In this document: positions 7,790 to 16,068 of the stretch, one piece after another
Position numbering within the stretch: the stretch's first letter is position 1
Layout of the letters: each line of letters opens with the position of its first letter
Assembly: GCF_003350405.1 (NCBI RefSeq)
Contig: NZ_QQAW01000004.1
Location: 186,001 to 250,000 of the forward strand
Length of the DNA: 64,000 nucleotides
Source: Gluconacetobacter liquefaciens
Lineage (GTDB): Bacteria; Pseudomonadota; Alphaproteobacteria; Acetobacterales; Acetobacteraceae
Direction of reading: 5' to 3'
Made by a program: the position numbers and the translations under genes
The notes under the pieces: generated by a model
What the model saw: the letters and a program-made list of their open reading frames with translations, nothing else
The model's database searches: none
What the model was told of the DNA's origin: nothing

Positions 7790-9106
7790 ATGCTTTCCAA
7801 AACATTCCTCTTCCTTGCGCTTCTGGCCATACCGGCTCTCGCCGCCGCAGCCCCCCCGGCCGCCTGCCTGCCGATGCCCGACGGCAGCAATCCCTGCCCC
7901 GTCGCGCTGCATCGCCCGGTCGTCATCCCCCTCTCGGCAATGGCACAAGTCGGGCGCAGCCTGTTTCACGATCCCGCCCTGTCCGGATCGGGCCGGCAAT
8001 CCTGCGCCTCCTGCCATGACCCCGCGCATCATTACGCCCCGACAGGGCCGGCCCCCGTCGCCCAGGGCGGCACCGACCTGACACGGGACGGCCTGCGCGC
8101 GGTCCCAACCCTCACCTATCTGGAAACCCGCCCCAATTTCAGCATCGGCCCCGACGACGCCGAGACGGAAACCGCCACCACCCCGTCCACGACCGCCATC
8201 GGCCCGCACGGCGCCAAGACGGCGCAGAACAACGCCGCTTCCGCCGGCAACATGGTCCCGCAAGGCGGCCTGTTCTGGGACGGCCGCGCCGACACCCTGC
8301 AACAGCAAGCCAACGGCCCCCTCTTCAACCCCGACGAAATGGCCTCCAGCCGCGCCATCGTCCTGGCCCGCCTGAAGCACGGCCCATACGCCCCGATGCT
8401 CCGCCGCCTGGGCGGTCCCGCCGTCGCCAGTTCGGACGACCTGCTGCTGTCCGAAGCCCTGTTCGCCATCGCGCGCTACCAGATCGAAGACCCGACCTTC
8501 CACCCCTACGCCAGCCCATATGACGCCTGGCTGGAAGGCCGGCGCCGCATGACGCCGGCCCAGCGCCGGGGCTACCTGCTGTTCAACGACCCGGCGAAAG
8601 GCAACTGCGCCGCCTGCCACCCCGACCGTCCCAAACCGGACGGCACGCCCCCGCTGCTAACCGACCATCAGTTCGAAGCCCTCGGCGTCCCGCGCAACCG
8701 CACGCTGCCCGCCAACCGCAACCCCGCCTTTCACGATCTGGGACTATGCGGTCCGGTCCGTATCGACATGGCAACCCGTGCCGACATGTGCGGCCTGTTC
8801 GTCACGCCGACCCTGCGCAACACCGCCACCCGCCACGCCTTCTTCCATAACGGCATCTATCACACGCTCAACGACGTGCTGGATTTCTACGTCCTGCGCG
8901 ATGTCGCCCCCGAGCGGATCTACCCCAAAGACGCCAACGGCCAGGTCCTGCACCAGGACGACCTTCCGGCTGCCTACCTGGCCAATCTCGACGTCACGGA
9001 CGCCCCCTTCGACCGCCACCTAGGCGACGCCCCGGCACTGACCCCACGCGAACGGCAGGACATCATCGCCTTCCTGCGCATGCTGACCGACCGGCCGGCA
9101 CACTGA
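7790..9106 (+). CDS. Exported diheme cytochrome c peroxidase/MauG-family protein
   Basis: This 438-aa protein has a Sec signal (MLSKTFLFLALLAIPALAAAA) and two heme c sites: CASCHD near residue 70 and CAACHP near residue 275. Spacing and the segment GLFWDGRADTLQQQA are typical of the cytochrome c peroxidase/MauG superfamily. Members reduce hydrogen peroxide or carry out long-range oxidations in the periplasm. The sequence is longer than classical peroxidases and lies next to an exported phosphoesterase, so a role other than peroxide removal is possible. Downstream at 83 bp is a cytosolic RidA-type gene. Confidence 0.87.
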   Translation: MLSKTFLFLALLAIPALAAAAPPAACLPMPDGSNPCPVALHRPVVIPLSAMAQVGRSLFHDPALSGSGRQSCASCHDPAHHYAPTGPAPVAQGGTDLTRDGLRAVPTLTYLETRPNFSIGPDDAETETATTPSTTAIGPHGAKTAQNNAASAGNMVPQGGLFWDGRADTLQQQANGPLFNPDEMASSRAIVLARLKHGPYAPMLRRLGGPAVASSDDLLLSEALFAIARYQIEDPTFHPYASPYDAWLEGRRRMTPAQRRGYLLFNDPAKGNCAACHPDRPKPDGTPPLLTDHQFEALGVPRNRTLPANRNPAFHDLGLCGPVRIDMATRADMCGLFVTPTLRNTATRHAFFHNGIYHTLNDVLDFYVLRDVAPERIYPKDANGQVLHQDDLPAAYLANLDVTDAPFDRHLGDAPALTPRERQDIIAFLRMLTDRPAH

Positions 9107-9189
9107 TCCGTCCACCGAGGTCCATCTGTCACGGATGCGTGTGTTATTCTATCGTTCGCCCCCTCGACCCACGAACAGAGAGACCGCTC

Positions 9190-9543
9190 ATGAGTCCGAT
9201 CACCCGCCTGCAACCCGAAACCCGCCTGTGCGGCGCGACGATCCATAACGGGCTGGTCTATCTGGCCGGCCAGGTCACCGATGACCCGTCACTGGATATC
9301 GAAGGGCAGATGGCCGACATCCTGCGTCAGGTCGACGCCCTGCTGGCCGAAGCGGGCACCGACAAGAGCCGCCTGCTCTCGGTCCAGCTCTTCCTGGCCA
9401 ACATGGATGATCTGGAAGCCATGAACCGCGCCTGGGACCAATGGCTGGATCACGGCAACAAACCAGCCCGCGCCACCGTCGAGGCCCGTCTGGCCGACCC
9501 GGCCTGGCGCGTTGAACTGACCGGCATCGCGGCATTGCCCTGA
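9190..9543 (+). CDS. Cytosolic RidA/YjgF-family protein
   Basis: This 117-aa single-domain protein has no signal and belongs to the RidA/YjgF superfamily. Motifs include GLVYLAGQV near residue 20, the carboxylate-binding Arg in PARATVEARL near residue 98 and the C-terminal VELTGIAALP. The active-site Glu of archetypal RidA is in VELTG. It probably hydrolyses imine or enamine intermediates, but the subfamily is broad. The start at 9190 is preferred because it follows AGAGAGACC and gives family length. It is the second RidA-type gene in the window; the one at 352-861 is exported. Confidence 0.82.
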   Translation: MSPITRLQPETRLCGATIHNGLVYLAGQVTDDPSLDIEGQMADILRQVDALLAEAGTDKSRLLSVQLFLANMDDLEAMNRAWDQWLDHGNKPARATVEARLADPAWRVELTGIAALP

Positions 9544-9555
9544 ACCGCACAAGGA

Positions 9556-9601
9556 CAAGGGGCTCTGCCCCTTGACCCCGGCAAAGGCCGGCGGCCTTTG
9601 C
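9556..9601. repeat. Two palindromes downstream of the ridA-type gene
   Basis: CAAGGGGC-TCT-GCCCCTTG (9556-9574) and GCAAAGGCC-GGC-GGCCTTTGC (9581-9601) are perfect stem-loops 7 bp apart. The first resembles 7692-7708 in core and loop. The pattern looks like a dispersed intergenic repeat family; only these two copies are visible here. Confidence 0.55.
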
Positions 9602-9632
9602 AAACCGGTTCGTTTATTCAGTCAATTGGAAT

Positions 9633-9653
9633 GGTGGGGCTGAAAGCCCCACC
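9633..9653. terminator. Probable bidirectional terminator between convergent genes
   Basis: GGTGGGGC-TGAAA-GCCCCACC is a perfect 8-bp stem with a 5-nt loop, 10 bp from the end of the minus-strand ilvE gene. It lies between convergent genes and could stop transcription from both sides, although it has no long T-run. Confidence 0.55.
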
Positions 9654-9663
9654 TTGGCGTCAA

Positions 9664-10758
9664 TCAGTCGACGCGCTGGACCCAGCCATAGGGGTCCGGG
9701 CGCTGGCCGCGCTGAATGCCGATCAGCGCATCGCGAAGCCCTTCCGTCACCGGATCGGCCCCATTTCCCGCACCGATCACGATCTCGCCCCGATGCCCAC
9801 GGAAACGGCCGATCGACGTCACCACAGCCGCCGTACCGCAGGCAAAGGCCTCCTTCAGGCGCCCGCTGGCCGCATCCTCATAGCACTGGTCGATGCTGTA
9901 GCGTTCTTCACGCACCGTCAGCCCCTTGTCGCGCGCCAGCGTCAGCAGCGCATCGCGGGTAATGCCGGGCAGGATCGTCCCCCCCAGCGGCGGCGTGGCC
10001 AGCGTGCCGTCATCCATCACGAAGAAGATGTTCATGCCACCCATTTCCTCGATCCACCGATGTTCGGCGGCATCCAGGAACAGCACCTGGTCGCACTTCT
10101 TGTCCTTCGCCTCGCGCTGGGCCTGCAGGCTGGCGGCGTAATTGCCACCACACTTGGCCGCACCAGTACCACCGGGGGCAGCACGGGTATAATCCTCCGA
10201 CACCCACACCGACACGGCACCACCGCTGAAATACGCCCCGACGGGCGATGCGATGACAATGAACAGATATTCCGAGGACGGCTTCACGCCGAGGAAAGCC
10301 TCGTTGGCGATCATGAACGGCCGCAGATACAGGCTGGCGCTCTCACCCGACGGAATCCAGTCGCGATCCACCTTCACCAGTTCGCGCACCGCCTCCAGGA
10401 ACAGCGCCTCGGGCACGTCCGCCATGGCCATGCGCTCGGCCGACTGGCGGAAACGACGGGCATTGGCATCCGGGCGGAACATCACCACGCCACCATCGGC
10501 AGCGCGATACGCCTTCATGCCCTCGAAGATTTCCTGCGCATAATGCAGCACGGCCGCAGCAGGATCGAGCGCGATCGGCGCCCGCGCCTCGATCGTCGGA
10601 TTATGCCAGCCCTGCCCTTCCTTGTAGCGGACGACCGCCATGTGGTCGGTAAAGACGCGCCCGAACCCCGGATTGGCCAGCAATTCCGTACGCTGCGCGA
10701 CCGATACCGGCGCGGGGTGCGGAATATGCGTGAAACGGAATTGATCGGCGCTATCCAT
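9664..10758 (-). CDS. ilvE: Branched-chain amino acid aminotransferase
   Basis: This 364-aa fold-type IV PLP aminotransferase makes the last step of Leu, Ile and Val synthesis (and the first step of their breakdown) from 2-oxo acids and glutamate. The PLP lysine is Lys202 in GGTGAAKCGGNYAASL. The segments YAQEIFEGMKAYR (~73-85), SLYLRPFMIANEAFLGV (~142-158) and EEMGGMNIFFV are typical of the long-form BCAT group. The start has AGCAGGATC just upstream. It appears monocistronic; the convergent neighbour ends before the hairpin at 9633. Confidence 0.95.
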   Translation of the reverse strand: MDSADQFRFTHIPHPAPVSVAQRTELLANPGFGRVFTDHMAVVRYKEGQGWHNPTIEARAPIALDPAAAVLHYAQEIFEGMKAYRAADGGVVMFRPDANARRFRQSAERMAMADVPEALFLEAVRELVKVDRDWIPSGESASLYLRPFMIANEAFLGVKPSSEYLFIVIASPVGAYFSGGAVSVWVSEDYTRAAPGGTGAAKCGGNYAASLQAQREAKDKKCDQVLFLDAAEHRWIEEMGGMNIFFVMDDGTLATPPLGGTILPGITRDALLTLARDKGLTVREERYSIDQCYEDAASGRLKEAFACGTAAVVTSIGRFRGHRGEIVIGAGNGADPVTEGLRDALIGIQRGQRPDPYGWVQRVD

Positions 10759-10902
10759 GATCCTGCTCTCTCACGACGAAACGGCGCGTGCCGCATGCAC
10801 GACGCAACAGGCACGCACCCCACGGCACGTCCCGATCGGCCAGAGTCCCCAGATCACGCGGCACGTCAAGTCCGCGCCGCCACGCATCAGGCCCGCGAGC
10901 CG

Positions 10903-11775
10903 TTACGACAACGTCGCCGCCACATGCCGCCCGATCCCGGCAAAGAGCGCGGCAAACTGCGCATCGTTCGGCGTACCGCCGCGCGTATAGACAGCCATGA
11001 CGATCGGCCCGCCCACCCCAGGCCACGCAATCGCAATGTCGCCGGCAGCGTCCTTGCCGTTATTCCCCGTCTTGTCGCCCACGACCCACTGGCCCGGCAG
11101 GCCCGCGCGCAGACGGTTCTTTCCGGTCTGGCAGTTGACCATCCAGGTCTTCAACGTCGCCCGCGATCCTTCCGAGAGAACATCGCCCAGCACAAGCCGC
11201 CGGACGACCCCCGCCATCGCCATCGGCGTCGTCGTATTCCGCACCCCACCCATGGGCGTGCGATTGAGAAACGGCTCGATATCGTCAAGCCGCGTCACGT
11301 CATCGCCCATCGCCCGCCAGAACCGCGTCAACGCAGCAGGACCTCCGATCCGTATCAGAAGCTTGTTGGCACAGACATTGTCGCTGAACTCGACGGCCCC
11401 CGCGCACATCTCACGCACTGACATCGCACCCCGGCCCAGATTCTCTTTCGCGACAGGCGCATACATCTCCCCTATGTCCGCTGCCGTAAAAGCGATGACC
11501 TCATCCAGATCCGCATCCCCCCGATCGACGCGCGCCAGAACGCACGCGGCCAGCGATGCCTTGAACGTGCTGCACATCACGAACCGTTCGTCCTGCCGCC
11601 AGGCAAAACTCTTTCCGCTGGCAATATTCCGGGCAAAAACGCCGACACGCCCTCCCGTTGCACGTTCATAGGCCGCAATCGCTCCCTCCGCCGGCGCCCG
11701 CGCGCACGCCGGAGACACAAGCAGGGCGGGAACAGATTGAAGCAAATTGCGGCGCCGCATGCGCATCATCCCCAT
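10903..11775 (-). CDS. Class A beta-lactamase
   Basis: This 290-aa exported serine beta-lactamase is complete in its active-site motifs: Ser69-Thr-Phe-Lys72, Ser131-Asp-Asn133, Glu167-Pro-Phe-Leu-Asn171 (omega loop) and Lys235-Thr-Gly237. The N-terminus (MRRRNLLQSVPALLVSPACA) looks like a short Tat-type signal. It should hydrolyse penicillins and perhaps cephalosporins in the periplasm. A Cys precedes the nucleophile (MCSTFK) as in some carbapenemases, but the partner Cys after KTG is absent (KTGNNG), so that disulfide is not expected. No AmpR-type regulator is adjacent. The exact start among several N-terminal Met codons is uncertain. Confidence 0.93.
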   Translation of the reverse strand: MGMMRMRRRNLLQSVPALLVSPACARAPAEGAIAAYERATGGRVGVFARNIASGKSFAWRQDERFVMCSTFKASLAACVLARVDRGDADLDEVIAFTAADIGEMYAPVAKENLGRGAMSVREMCAGAVEFSDNVCANKLLIRIGGPAALTRFWRAMGDDVTRLDDIEPFLNRTPMGGVRNTTTPMAMAGVVRRLVLGDVLSEGSRATLKTWMVNCQTGKNRLRAGLPGQWVVGDKTGNNGKDAAGDIAIAWPGVGGPIVMAVYTRGGTPNDAQFAALFAGIGRHVAATLS

Positions 11776-11824
11776 CGCAGCAAGACCAGATCACTACACC
11801 CACGACATGTCCGCACGGTACGGC

Positions 11825-12622
11825 CTATCGCAGCGCAAATCCCAGCGCGCCCAGCGCCTCACGCAACCGGTCGCGGCCATTCAGCGATTGCGGACCGGCC
11901 ACTCGGCGCACCATGGCATCCGACCACGCGCGCGGCGCCAACCCCTGTTCGCGCTGAAAGGCTTCGTCGATACCGTCATACCGGCCGATCGCCGCGTCCT
12001 CGCCCGCAACATCGTAGCGCTCGCGATGCAGCACGACCGCCTGCGGCAGGCGCGGCTTGATCGCGGCAGGCCGCGCCGTATCCGGATGCCCCACGCACAT
12101 GCCGAAAACCGCCATGCAGCGATCCGGCAGCCCCAGTTCGCGCGCCACCCATTCCGGATGATTGCGCAGGCCGCCGATATAAACGATCCCCAGCCCCTGC
12201 GCCTCGAAGAAAGCGGCCGCGTTCTGCGCCGCGAGCGCCGCATCGACGACCCCGACCAGAAAGGTCTCCAGATAATCCAGCCCCTCGCTGGCGTGCGATC
12301 GCTCCGCCCCCAGCCGAGCCAGACGGGAAAGATCGACCAGCCACACCAGAAACAGCGGCGCCTGACGGATATGCGCCTGCCCACCGGCCAGTTCCGACAG
12401 AAGGGCCCGCCGCTCGGCATCCTCGACCGCCACCACGCTCCACACCTGAAGGTTCGAGGATGTCGAGGCCGACTGACCAGCCGCCATCGCCCCTTCCAGC
12501 ACACCCTCGGGCAACGGATCGGGCCGATAGGCCCGCACCGAGCGATGCGCCATCAGATGACGCAGCATCGCCTCGTCCGGCAAAGCACCCGGCGCGACGC
12601 CTTCGCGATAACGCCCGCCCAC
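11825..12622 (-). CDS. NADPH nitroreductase-family oxidoreductase, N-terminus possibly frameshifted
   Basis: This 265-aa FMN oxidoreductase belongs to the NfsA/Frp nitroreductase group. Visible motifs are MAHRSVRAYRPDPLPEGVLE near the N-terminus (FMN phosphate contacts), SASTSSNLQVWSVV, and GLGIVYIGGLRNHPEWVA near residue 143. The only in-frame start is the GTG at 12622, with no good Shine-Dalgarno. In another frame an ATG overlaps the stop of the upstream aldehyde dehydrogenase (ATGTCTGA) and encodes MSDTAAFDAGSLAALWAG, which would join naturally to RYREG if one base were restored near 12612-12618. The gene may therefore carry a frameshift (real or a read error), or simply start at the GTG with the core domain intact. 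Confidence 0.82.
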   Translation of the reverse strand: MGGRYREGVAPGALPDEAMLRHLMAHRSVRAYRPDPLPEGVLEGAMAAGQSASTSSNLQVWSVVAVEDAERRALLSELAGGQAHIRQAPLFLVWLVDLSRLARLGAERSHASEGLDYLETFLVGVVDAALAAQNAAAFFEAQGLGIVYIGGLRNHPEWVARELGLPDRCMAVFGMCVGHPDTARPAAIKPRLPQAVVLHRERYDVAGEDAAIGRYDGIDEAFQREQGLAPRAWSDAMVRRVAGPQSLNGRDRLREALGALGFALR

Positions 12623-12658
12623 AGCGCCGCCAGACTGCCGGCGTCAAAGGCGGCCGTG

Positions 12659-14101
12659 TCAGACATAATCGCGGATCGTCACGAACCGGGTGTCCAGATA
12701 GGCATCCAGCGCCTCGCTTCCACCTTCCGAGCCATAACCGGAATCGCCGATCCCGCCGAACGGCACCTCCGGCAGCGCCAGCCCCAGATGGTTCACAGTC
12801 AGCATCCCGGCCCGCACCTCATCGCGCAGCCGGGCTGCCGTCGGCGCCGCACCGGTAAAAGCATAGGCCGCCAGCCCGTACGGCAGGCGATTGGCCTCAG
12901 TCAGCGCCTCGTCCAGCGTATCGAACGGGTTCATCAGGGCCACCGGCCCGAACGGCTCCTCATTCATGATCCGCATGTCGGTGCTCAGGTCGGTCAGCAC
13001 CGTCGGCGCGAAGAAATAACCGGCATTGCCGATGCGCTGACCACCGGTCACGATCTTCGCCCCCTTGCCCGTCGCATCGCCGATCAGGGCCTCCATCGCC
13101 TCCACGCGCCGGACATTGGCCAGCGGCCCCATTTTCGTATCGGGCAGCAGCCCGTCACCCACGCGGATCTCCCTGGCCACCGCCGAGAACCGCTCCACGA
13201 ACCGGCCGAAGACCGGACGTTCCACAAGGAAACGGGTCGGTGAGACGCAGACCTGCCCGGCATTGCGGAATTTCGCCGCCGCCAGCGTCGCCGCCGCATG
13301 GTCGATATCGGCATCGGCACAGATGATGGCCGGCCCATGCCCGCCCAGTTCCATCGTCGCCCGCTTCATGTGCGACCCGGCCAGCGCGGCCAGCATCTTG
13401 CCCACAACGGTGGAGCCGGTGAACGTCACCTTGCGGATCGCCGGATGCGCAATCAGCGTCTCCGAGATCTCGGACGGCGTGCCATAGACCAGCCCGACCA
13501 CCCCCGCCGGCACACCGGCATCGGCAAAGGCACGGATCAGCGCGGCCGGCGAAGCCGGCGTTTCCTCTGCCGCCTTGACGATGATCGAACAGCCAGTCGC
13601 CAGCGCCGCGCCGACCTTGCGCACCACCTGATTGACCGGGAAATTCCACGGCGAGAACGCTGCCACCGGCCCCACCGGGCTCCGGATCACCGCCTGGCTC
13701 ACCCCCACCGCGCGCGACGGGATCAGCCGCCCATAGGCCCGGCGCCCCTCTTCGGCCAGCCAGTCGATCGTATCCGCCGCCCCCAGCAATTCCGTCCGCG
13801 CCTCGGCCAGCGGCTTGCCCTGTTCCTGGGTCAGGACCGTGGCGATCTCATCGACCCGCGCCCGCAGCAGCGTCGCCGCCTGCCGCATGATCCGATAGCG
13901 CTCGAACACCGACATGCGGCTCCATACCGCAAAGCCCCGTTCGGCGGCCGCCACGGCGGCGGCCAGATCAGGCTGGCCGGCATGGGCCACCCGCCCGATA
14001 ACCTGCTCGGTCGCAGGGTTGACCACGTCGATGAACCGCCCGTCCCGGGCCGCAATCCACTGACCGTCGATAAACAGCAAGGTGTCCGGATAAGACGACA
14101 T
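12659..14101 (-). CDS. NAD(P)-dependent aldehyde dehydrogenase (succinate-semialdehyde type)
   Basis: This 480-aa cytosolic aldehyde dehydrogenase oxidises an aldehyde to an acid. Motifs are FSPWNFPVNQVVRK near 146 (cofactor site), FTGSTVVGKMLA, the catalytic Glu in MELGGHGPAI and the nucleophilic Cys in NAGQVCVSPTRF. The overall pattern resembles succinate-semialdehyde and 2-oxoglutarate-semialdehyde dehydrogenases. The ATG at 14101 gives the usual family length; an upstream in-frame start would add 22 residues. It lies between a broken APH-type kinase and the nitroreductase, with which it may share a transcript. The substrate is not settled. Confidence 0.87.
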   Translation of the reverse strand: MSSYPDTLLFIDGQWIAARDGRFIDVVNPATEQVIGRVAHAGQPDLAAAVAAAERGFAVWSRMSVFERYRIMRQAATLLRARVDEIATVLTQEQGKPLAEARTELLGAADTIDWLAEEGRRAYGRLIPSRAVGVSQAVIRSPVGPVAAFSPWNFPVNQVVRKVGAALATGCSIIVKAAEETPASPAALIRAFADAGVPAGVVGLVYGTPSEISETLIAHPAIRKVTFTGSTVVGKMLAALAGSHMKRATMELGGHGPAIICADADIDHAAATLAAAKFRNAGQVCVSPTRFLVERPVFGRFVERFSAVAREIRVGDGLLPDTKMGPLANVRRVEAMEALIGDATGKGAKIVTGGQRIGNAGYFFAPTVLTDLSTDMRIMNEEPFGPVALMNPFDTLDEALTEANRLPYGLAAYAFTGAAPTAARLRDEVRAGMLTVNHLGLALPEVPFGGIGDSGYGSEGGSEALDAYLDTRFVTIRDYV

Positions 14102-14191
14102 GGCAGAGAGCCTCCAGCAGTTGGGCGAACGGGGCGGGAGCTTGCCGCATCCCCCTCTGCCGGTCAAAGAGACTCAGTCCCTGCCCCCCGC

Positions 14192-14725
14192 CTACCGGGC
14201 GGCCCAAGCCTCACGGAGCGCGTCCCGCCCCCATCCCGGCGGCAAGGCCAGCGCCCAGTCCATCGCCTGGCCGGCCTGCGTGCTATTGCGGCGGATATAA
14301 CCGCGATTGTCGGGAAACAGCACGCTACGCCACTCGGTCAACAGCACCCGCAGCACCAGCCGCGCCACGACCAGATCGAACAGCAGAGCGACCTCGGCCG
14401 CTTCCGGCGTCACCACGGTCGCAAACCCCGCCAGCATGGCCCACCCACCCGACCATGCGGGCCATCAGCCCGTCCACGCCCGGCATCGTCAGAACGGCAA
14501 TTCTCTCTTCCACCATGGTCGGCACGATCTCCGCCAGCCCGATTTCCGCCATGTGTCCGGCAAGGCGCTCCATGATGTCCGAGACGAACGCGGCATCCTC
14601 AGCCGTCTCGTCCGCATTCATGACTTTCAGCACCGTCCGCCGCCCATGCGCGTCGCACAGCACGAAATTCGCGTCACGTTCTCCCGACAAAGGCCACGGC
14701 AGACGGATCGACGGGGAATGGCGAA
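14192..14725 (-). pseudogene. Remnant of an APH-type (hydroxylysine kinase-like) phosphotransferase
   Basis: Two pieces of one family are left in different frames. The first (14725 to about 14440) reads RLPWPLSGERDANFVL, then GRRTVLKVMNADETAED, the N-lobe of aminoglycoside-phosphotransferase-fold kinases such as hydroxylysine kinase. The second (14437-14192) reads LLFDLVVARLVLRVLLTEW and FPDNRGYIRRN, the C-terminal helices of the same family. The middle, including the catalytic loop and the metal-binding DFG-like site, is missing, and no good start codon is present. It directly follows the MYG1-type gene and precedes an aldehyde dehydrogenase, perhaps a relic of an amine/amino-acid pathway. 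Confidence 0.72.
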
Positions 14726-14726
14726 A

Positions 14727-15737
14727 TCAGGGCGCGCCGATCTCCAGCGCCCGACGGGCCATGGCCACCGCGCCCGCCCGGCTGCGCGCACCGCAGATGA
14801 ACCGCGCCGGATGCGCGAAGGCCGCATCCCCGATCCCCGAGACATCGGCCAGCGCCTGGCCTTCCAGCCCGCCCCACGCTTCCGGCAACGAGACACGCTG
14901 GCCGAACTCGCCCCGTGCGGGCGGCACCGCCTTCACATTCCACTGGCCGCCACCGGCCGGCGAGACGACATAGACCACCGGCAGATCGCGCTCGAAAATC
15001 ACCTTCTCGGCCGGCATGCCGGTTTCCAGCACCAGAATGCGCTTGTCTTCGGCCTGCTCATAGGCACGTAACACACGCTCCACAGCCTTCAGGCTGGCCC
15101 GCGCACGATCGACAACCCCGACCAGATACCGCGCCACGATCCCGGCTGCATCGGCGAAGCCAGTCATTTCGCGCTTTCCAGCTTCCTCGGCGCCATACAG
15201 TTCGGCGGTATCCCAGGCCGCACCGCAGGTCGAAACGATCTCCGCCAGCGACAGCCGTCCCATTTTCGCCACGCCGTTATCGTCCAGATCGACCGGCAGG
15301 ATCAGCGCCTTGTCGACGGCCTGCCAGATGGCGGCCGCCATGGCGTCCTCCACAGGCTCGGCCAGCATGTTACGGATCGCGGCGAGGCCGTAATCCTTCC
15401 ACAGCAGCCCCGCCGCGCTGTAGGGCGTACCGTCCTCGCGCAGCGGCTTGTTCTTCATGTGATGGTCGTACCGCCCCGCCGCCGGATCGTACACACCACC
15501 GACGTCAAACACGATATCCGAGGCCTGGATCTGCCCCGGCACGCGCGAGCGCGTGAAGGTCAGCCGGTCCTCCGGACCATCACCCAGAATCCGCGCCCGC
15601 AGATCCCCCTGCGGCGCAAGCGCATAATGGAGAATGACGTAACCCAGCGTCTCATCGGCATGAAAATTGCCAGAATGCGTCAGCGCCCGGACAGGCGTCG
15701 TCTCATGACCGAGACCGATGGGAGTGTGTTCCGTCAT
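14727..15737 (-). CDS. MYG1-family metal-dependent hydrolase/exonuclease
   Basis: This 336-aa protein belongs to the MYG1 (UPF0160) family, relatives of DHH phosphoesterases. Family motifs are THSGNFHADETLGYVIL (~20-36), FDVGGVYDP followed by YDHHMKN (the DHH-like metal site) and the mid segment SAAGLLWKDYG. Eukaryotic MYG1 acts as a 3'-5' exonuclease; the bacterial role is not well known. The ATG at 15737 is chosen because the conserved N-terminus begins shortly after; the longer in-frame version adds 37 unlikely residues. Downstream lies a kinase remnant. Confidence 0.85.
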   Translation of the reverse strand: MTEHTPIGLGHETTPVRALTHSGNFHADETLGYVILHYALAPQGDLRARILGDGPEDRLTFTRSRVPGQIQASDIVFDVGGVYDPAAGRYDHHMKNKPLREDGTPYSAAGLLWKDYGLAAIRNMLAEPVEDAMAAAIWQAVDKALILPVDLDDNGVAKMGRLSLAEIVSTCGAAWDTAELYGAEEAGKREMTGFADAAGIVARYLVGVVDRARASLKAVERVLRAYEQAEDKRILVLETGMPAEKVIFERDLPVVYVVSPAGGGQWNVKAVPPARGEFGQRVSLPEAWGGLEGQALADVSGIGDAAFAHPARFICGARSRAGAVAMARRALEIGAP

Positions 15738-16068
15738 ATTCCAAGGACCTGCCGACGTTCGGGGGAGTATTTCAGGCCCCCTCATGCCGTACCCGACAAC
15801 GCGACACAACATGCCTTCGGCGCGTCGCAGATATCCCTTCTCGCGCAAATGCGATTGGCGGAATAACGGAACCAGTATGATTTTCCATCACTGGAGCGTG
15901 ATACAACCGCCAGTATTCTTTACCGTTATTGAAATCCTGTGGTGAATACCCGCAATCGGGCTCCTTGGCGCGTCTGCGGTATCATCCGGGCCGCACCCGC
16001 GATTGTCACGGCACGCCGCACGGCTGTCCCCACCTTGTAAAATAACGAACGATCTATCGAGACAGAAC
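15738..16068. other. Divergent intergenic region
   Basis: This 331-bp region separates the minus-strand MYG1 gene from the plus-strand GAF/Fis regulator and must hold both promoters. It is more AT-rich in the middle (about 15845-15945). I saw no strong palindrome, clear -35/-10 pair, RNA gene or small ORF with a good ribosome site. Confidence 0.5.

Noticed and set aside
10903-11775. Beta-lactamase as a KPC/GES-type carbapenemase
   Set aside because: The characteristic second Cys after KTG is absent, so the diagnostic disulfide cannot form.
9598-14575. Long plus-strand open frames (9598-11421, 11747-13243, 13298-14575)
   Set aside because: They lie opposite ilvE, beta-lactamase, nitroreductase and aldehyde dehydrogenase, are rich in Arg/His/Pro, and show no recognisable domain; typical shadows of high-GC genes.
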